A stretch of DNA of 7,464 nucleotides from an uncultured Ruminococcus sp. Its GTDB lineage: Bacteria > Bacillota > Clostridia > Oscillospirales > Ruminococcaceae. The stretch is from positions 1 through 7,464 of the forward strand of contig CAMJES010000102.1 of NCBI GenBank assembly GCA_946404705.1. The letters run 5' to 3'. The notes under the pieces were generated by a model. The model was not told the origin of the DNA, searched no databases, and worked only from the letters and a program-made list of their open reading frames with translations. Positions 4,843-7,464 of the stretch are shown piece by piece. The position numbers and the translations under genes were made by a program. How positions within the stretch are numbered: the stretch's first letter is position 1; every line of letters begins with the position of its first letter.

Positions 4843-6924
4843 TCAATGTGATTTTTCCAGCTTTAAAAGCTCCGCGCCAAGTTCCGTTTTACCCTCTTTG
4901 ATAAGCTTTATTTCACTGTATTCATCCGAATTGCAGACCACCATTACAGCCGATGTGTCATAACCCTCATTTCTTATCGCGCTATCGTCAAAGGATATTA
5001 CAAGATCACCTGTTTTAACGTCATCTCCGTTCTTGACATGAACATCAAAATGCTTTCCCCCAAGCTTGACGGTGTCAATTCCAACGTGGATAAGGATCTC
5101 ACAGCCGTTTTCCGAGATAATATTGACTGCGTGTTTTGTGTCAAATACAGTTTCGATTTTTCCGTCACAGGGCGAATAGACTTTGCCGCAATCGGAAATT
5201 ACAGCGCAGCCTTGTCCGAGGATCCCTGCCGAGAACACTTCATCCTTGACAGCCGAAAGCGGTATGACCTCGCCGCTTGTAAATGCACACAGCGTTTCTC
5301 CGTCTGAGGTAAAAGCCTTTTCCTCTCTCTGAACCGCGTCATCAAAGCTGTCGGAAAGCGGATTTTCCATATAATCTTCAAGCGCAGATTTTATGACCGA
5401 AACCTTTGGCCCAAAAACTATCTGAATACCGTTTCCTTTGCGTATAACACCCGAAGCTCCGCTTGATTTCAGCAGCTTTTCATCTGTAAGATCTACATTC
5501 TTTACCGTAACTCTAAGTCTGGTCGCACAGCAGTCAAGGTCGCTGATATTATCCTTGCCGCCAAGACCCTTTAACAGCAGCATACTCGTTTTATCGCCGC
5601 TCTTTTTATTATAATCCGCACGAGTATAAAGCTTGACCTCGCCGTTATCGGCTTCACGACCGGGTGTTTTAAGGTCGAGCTTGACTATCATAAAATAGAA
5701 AACAAGATAATAAACCACAGCGTAAACAAGGCCAATCAGAACTATCCACAGCCAGTTGGTTTTTTCGTTGCCCTGCAATATTCCGAAAAGAGTAAGGTCG
5801 ATAAGTCCACCCGAAAATGTCATTCCAACGCCTACTCCGAAAATATGCATAAGCATATAGGAAAGTCCTGCGAGGACGCAATGAACGCCGTACATAAGCG
5901 GTGCCGCAAAAAGGAATGTGAATTCAAGCGGCTCGGTTATTCCCGTTATCATTGAAGTCAGCGCAGCCGAGAGCAGCAGACCGCCGACCGCTTTCTTTTT
6001 TTCGGGGCGCGAGGCTTTATACATTGCAAGCGCCGCCGCAGGAAGTCCGAATACCATAAACGGGAATTTTCCCGACATAAATCTTGTTGCCGATACCGAG
6101 AACTGCTCGGTCGCCTTTGAAGCAAGCTCGGCAAAAAAGATGTTCTGCGCGCCCGAAACAAGAGTACCGTCAATTACCATCGAGCCGCCAAGCTCTGTCT
6201 GCCAAAACGGCATATAGAAAACATGGTGAAGTCCGAACGGTATAAGCGCGCGCTCGATTATTCCGTATATCCATGTTCCTGCATAACCCGATTCAAGGAC
6301 AAGCGTTCCAAGCCGTGAAATTCCCGTTTGAACGGGCTGCCAAACGAAGAACATAACTGCACCCACGATAAGATAAACAACGCTGCAAACAATAGGCACG
6401 AACCTTGTTCCTCCGAAGAATGAAAGCACCTGCGGCAGTTCCGTTTTATAAAATCTGTTATGGAGCGCGGCAACTCCAAGTCCGACGATAATACCGCCGA
6501 AAACGCCCATCTGCAGCGTTGTTATGCCGAGAACGTTAGCAGTAGAGTTGGGCGGCAAAGCCTCAACGCCGCCGTTCACAGCAATAAGCGCGGAGATAGC
6601 TGTATTCATAATAAGATAGGATATCGCGCCCGAGAGTGCGGCAACTTCCTTCTCCTTTTTTGCCATTCCGATAGCAACACCCATTGCAAAAAGCAGCGCA
6701 AGGTTGTCAAAAACAACGCTGCCTGTTTTGCTCATAATCTCAAGTATTGTATAAAGCACTCCGCCCTCGTGGATAACCGAGGTCAGATGATAGGTTTCGA
6801 GAGTAGTCGGATTGGTAAAAGAGCTGCCTATTCCAAGCAGCAGTCCTGCAATGGGCAAGAGTGCTATCGGCAGCATAAAAGAGCGCCCTACTCTCTGCAG
6901 GACGCCGAAGATCTTGTCTTTCAT
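4843..6924 (-). CDS. ptsG: PTS glucose-family permease EIICBA
   Basis: This membrane permease imports a sugar, most likely glucose, and phosphorylates it during transport using phosphate passed from PEP by EI and HPr. The 693-aa protein resembles Bacillus PtsG in domain order. The IIC membrane domain (about 5-418) contains the ERALIPFGLHH motif (224-234) and GITEPLEF (328-335). The IIB domain (about 447-520) has DCCATRLRVTV, with Cys466 the expected phosphocysteine. The IIA domain (about 545-690) has ILIHVGIDTV, with His613 the expected phosphohistidine and His598 its conserved partner. All phosphotransfer residues are present, so it should be functional without a separate EIIA. N-acetylglucosamine permeases are related, but the IIC motifs read more like glucose. 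The start has AAAGGA (6938-6933) at 8 nt spacing. The gene is monocistronic, with no antiterminator gene, RAT sequence or cre box seen nearby. Confidence 0.93.
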   Translation of the reverse strand: MKDKIFGVLQRVGRSFMLPIALLPIAGLLLGIGSSFTNPTTLETYHLTSVIHEGGVLYTILEIMSKTGSVVFDNLALLFAMGVAIGMAKKEKEVAALSGAISYLIMNTAISALIAVNGGVEALPPNSTANVLGITTLQMGVFGGIIVGLGVAALHNRFYKTELPQVLSFFGGTRFVPIVCSVVYLIVGAVMFFVWQPVQTGISRLGTLVLESGYAGTWIYGIIERALIPFGLHHVFYMPFWQTELGGSMVIDGTLVSGAQNIFFAELASKATEQFSVSATRFMSGKFPFMVFGLPAAALAMYKASRPEKKKAVGGLLLSAALTSMITGITEPLEFTFLFAAPLMYGVHCVLAGLSYMLMHIFGVGVGMTFSGGLIDLTLFGILQGNEKTNWLWIVLIGLVYAVVYYLVFYFMIVKLDLKTPGREADNGEVKLYTRADYNKKSGDKTSMLLLKGLGGKDNISDLDCCATRLRVTVKNVDLTDEKLLKSSGASGVIRKGNGIQIVFGPKVSVIKSALEDYMENPLSDSFDDAVQREEKAFTSDGETLCAFTSGEVIPLSAVKDEVFSAGILGQGCAVISDCGKVYSPCDGKIETVFDTKHAVNIISENGCEILIHVGIDTVKLGGKHFDVHVKNGDDVKTGDLVISFDDSAIRNEGYDTSAVMVVCNSDEYSEIKLIKEGKTELGAELLKLEKSH

Positions 6925-6960
6925 AAAGCATATCCTTTCAGAAAAAAGTTTTCAAATATT

Positions 6961-6989
6961 ATTATGCTTTTTTCCGATAGGATTAGTAA
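6961..6989 (-). promoter_or_regulatory. Weak candidate promoter of ptsG
   Basis: On the minus strand CATAAT (6966-6961) matches five of six -10 positions. TTACTA (6989-6984) at 17-nt spacing is a poor -35. It would start the transcript near 6954, about 30 nt before the ATG. The mnmM terminator just upstream means a ptsG promoter should lie in 6925-7002, but the exact boxes are uncertain. Confidence 0.35.
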
Positions 6990-7002
6990 TGTTAAATTTT
7001 TG

Positions 7003-7047
7003 AAAAAAACACCGCACAAAGCCGTAATTCGGTATTTGTGCGGTGTT
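7003..7047 (-). terminator. Intrinsic terminator of the mnmM gene
   Basis: AACACCGCACAAA (7008-7020) and TTTGTGCGGTGTT (7035-7047) form a perfect 13-bp stem. The loop itself holds a CCG/CGG mini-stem (7022-7024 with 7030-7032). On the minus strand it runs into a T tract (complement of A 7003-7009). It lies 13 nt past the mnmM stop and separates that gene from ptsG. Confidence 0.92.
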
Positions 7048-7060
7048 CCTTTTATACTAT

Positions 7061-7464
7061 TTATCCACGATAAACAAAAACAGGTATCGGATAACAGTTT
7101 GTCCTGTTGGAGAAATCTGCTGTTACAACGGTGAATTCCGAGCTTTCTATCGTTTTAACATATTCAAGCAGAGCGTCACGCTCGTCAAATCCGTTTTCTC
7201 TGCCGTAATATATTATCATTGAGAGCAGACCTCCTTGTTTAAGCAGCGAAAGCGATTTTTCCACCGCTTCAAGACTGGAAGCTTTTTCGGTGTGAACATT
7301 ATGATCGCCGCCGGGCAGCCAGCCGAAATTAAAGGTTATGCAGGAAACGCTCTCCGACTCTGCGTATTTATCCATATCGGCGTGACTGCCGAGGACAAGC
7401 TCCGCTCTGTCCGATAAGCCGCGTTCCGCAAGCAGTTCTGCCGTGCTGTCTATCGCGCTTTGCT
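7061..7464 (-). CDS. mnmM: tRNA 5-aminomethyl-2-thiouridine methyltransferase (MnmM/YtqB family), partial
   Basis: This is the C-terminal 134 residues of a class I SAM-dependent methyltransferase whose start lies beyond the right edge. It matches the YtqB family (Pfam rRNA_methylase). The Bacillus subtilis member, renamed MnmM, methylates nm5s2U to mnm5s2U at tRNA wobble position 34. Visible signatures are AIDSTAELLAERGL near the window edge, the family motif NFGWLPGGDH, SLSLLKQGGLLSMIIYYG for the late beta-strand, and NRTNCYPIPVFVYRG at the end. The frame is open to the edge, so the ATG at 7375 is internal; a start there would cut the conserved fold. The SAM-binding motif I is outside the window. 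A terminator follows directly. The family call is firm; the tRNA substrate is taken from the characterised homologue. Confidence 0.88.
   Translation of the reverse strand, partial: QSAIDSTAELLAERGLSDRAELVLGSHADMDKYAESESVSCITFNFGWLPGGDHNVHTEKASSLEAVEKSLSLLKQGGLLSMIIYYGRENGFDERDALLEYVKTIESSEFTVVTADFSNRTNCYPIPVFVYRG

Noticed and set aside
6941..6974. Inverted repeat GAAAAAAG / CTTTTTTC in the ptsG leader as a possible antiterminator target
   Set aside because: It is a homopolymer-based A-T stem with an 18-nt loop, it lacks any RAT-like sequence, and the likely start site falls inside it, so the hairpin would not form in the RNA.
6460..7134. Long open frame (224 codons) on the plus strand opposite the start of ptsG
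   Set aside because: It runs antisense to well-supported ptsG and crosses the mnmM terminator and the end of mnmM. Its translation is rich in Cys, His, Asn and Arg with no recognisable domain, typical of a shadow frame.

Overview
The window looks like ordinary chromosome from a Gram-positive member of the class Clostridia, most likely an Oscillospiraceae / Ruminococcus-type gut anaerobe. This is inferred from separate but overlapping secD and secF genes, a single-chain (not alpha/beta) glycyl-tRNA synthetase, a Bacillus-type EIICBA glucose permease, a YtqB/MnmM-type methyltransferase, strong AGGAGG-type ribosome binding sites, sigma-A consensus promoters and AT-rich intergenic DNA. The exact genus cannot be fixed from the sequence alone.

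Plus strand, 1-4012: a perfect consensus promoter (5-33) and a short hairpin leader precede secD-secF, which overlap by 8 nt and encode the proton-driven accessory module of the Sec translocon. A strong intrinsic terminator (2463-2500) ends this operon. A second perfect consensus promoter (2510-2538) then drives glyS (glycyl-tRNA synthetase), which has a short leader of about 50 nt and its own terminator (3979-4012).

Minus strand, 7464-4056: the 3' part of an mnmM/ytqB tRNA methyltransferase gene enters from the right edge and ends at a terminator (7003-7047). A monocistronic ptsG gene for a glucose-family PTS permease (IIC-IIB-IIA, 693 aa) follows. Then comes an AT-rich gap of about 410 nt with one terminator, and a small XRE-family repressor-like gene whose terminator (4056-4099) lies back to back with that of glyS. 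The two halves of the window therefore converge near position 4030.

The genes are functionally separate: protein export, translation (glyS and mnmM), sugar uptake and an uncharacterised regulator. Almost every unit is bounded by its own hairpin terminator. I found no mobile element, CRISPR array, RNA gene or clearly new multi-gene system. The points most worth a second look are: SecF has Asn where the usual proton-relay Asp is expected; SecD has an insertion of roughly 23 residues before its last membrane segment; the glyS leader can form competing pairings and has no T-box; and a candidate operator palindrome lies in front of the XRE gene.
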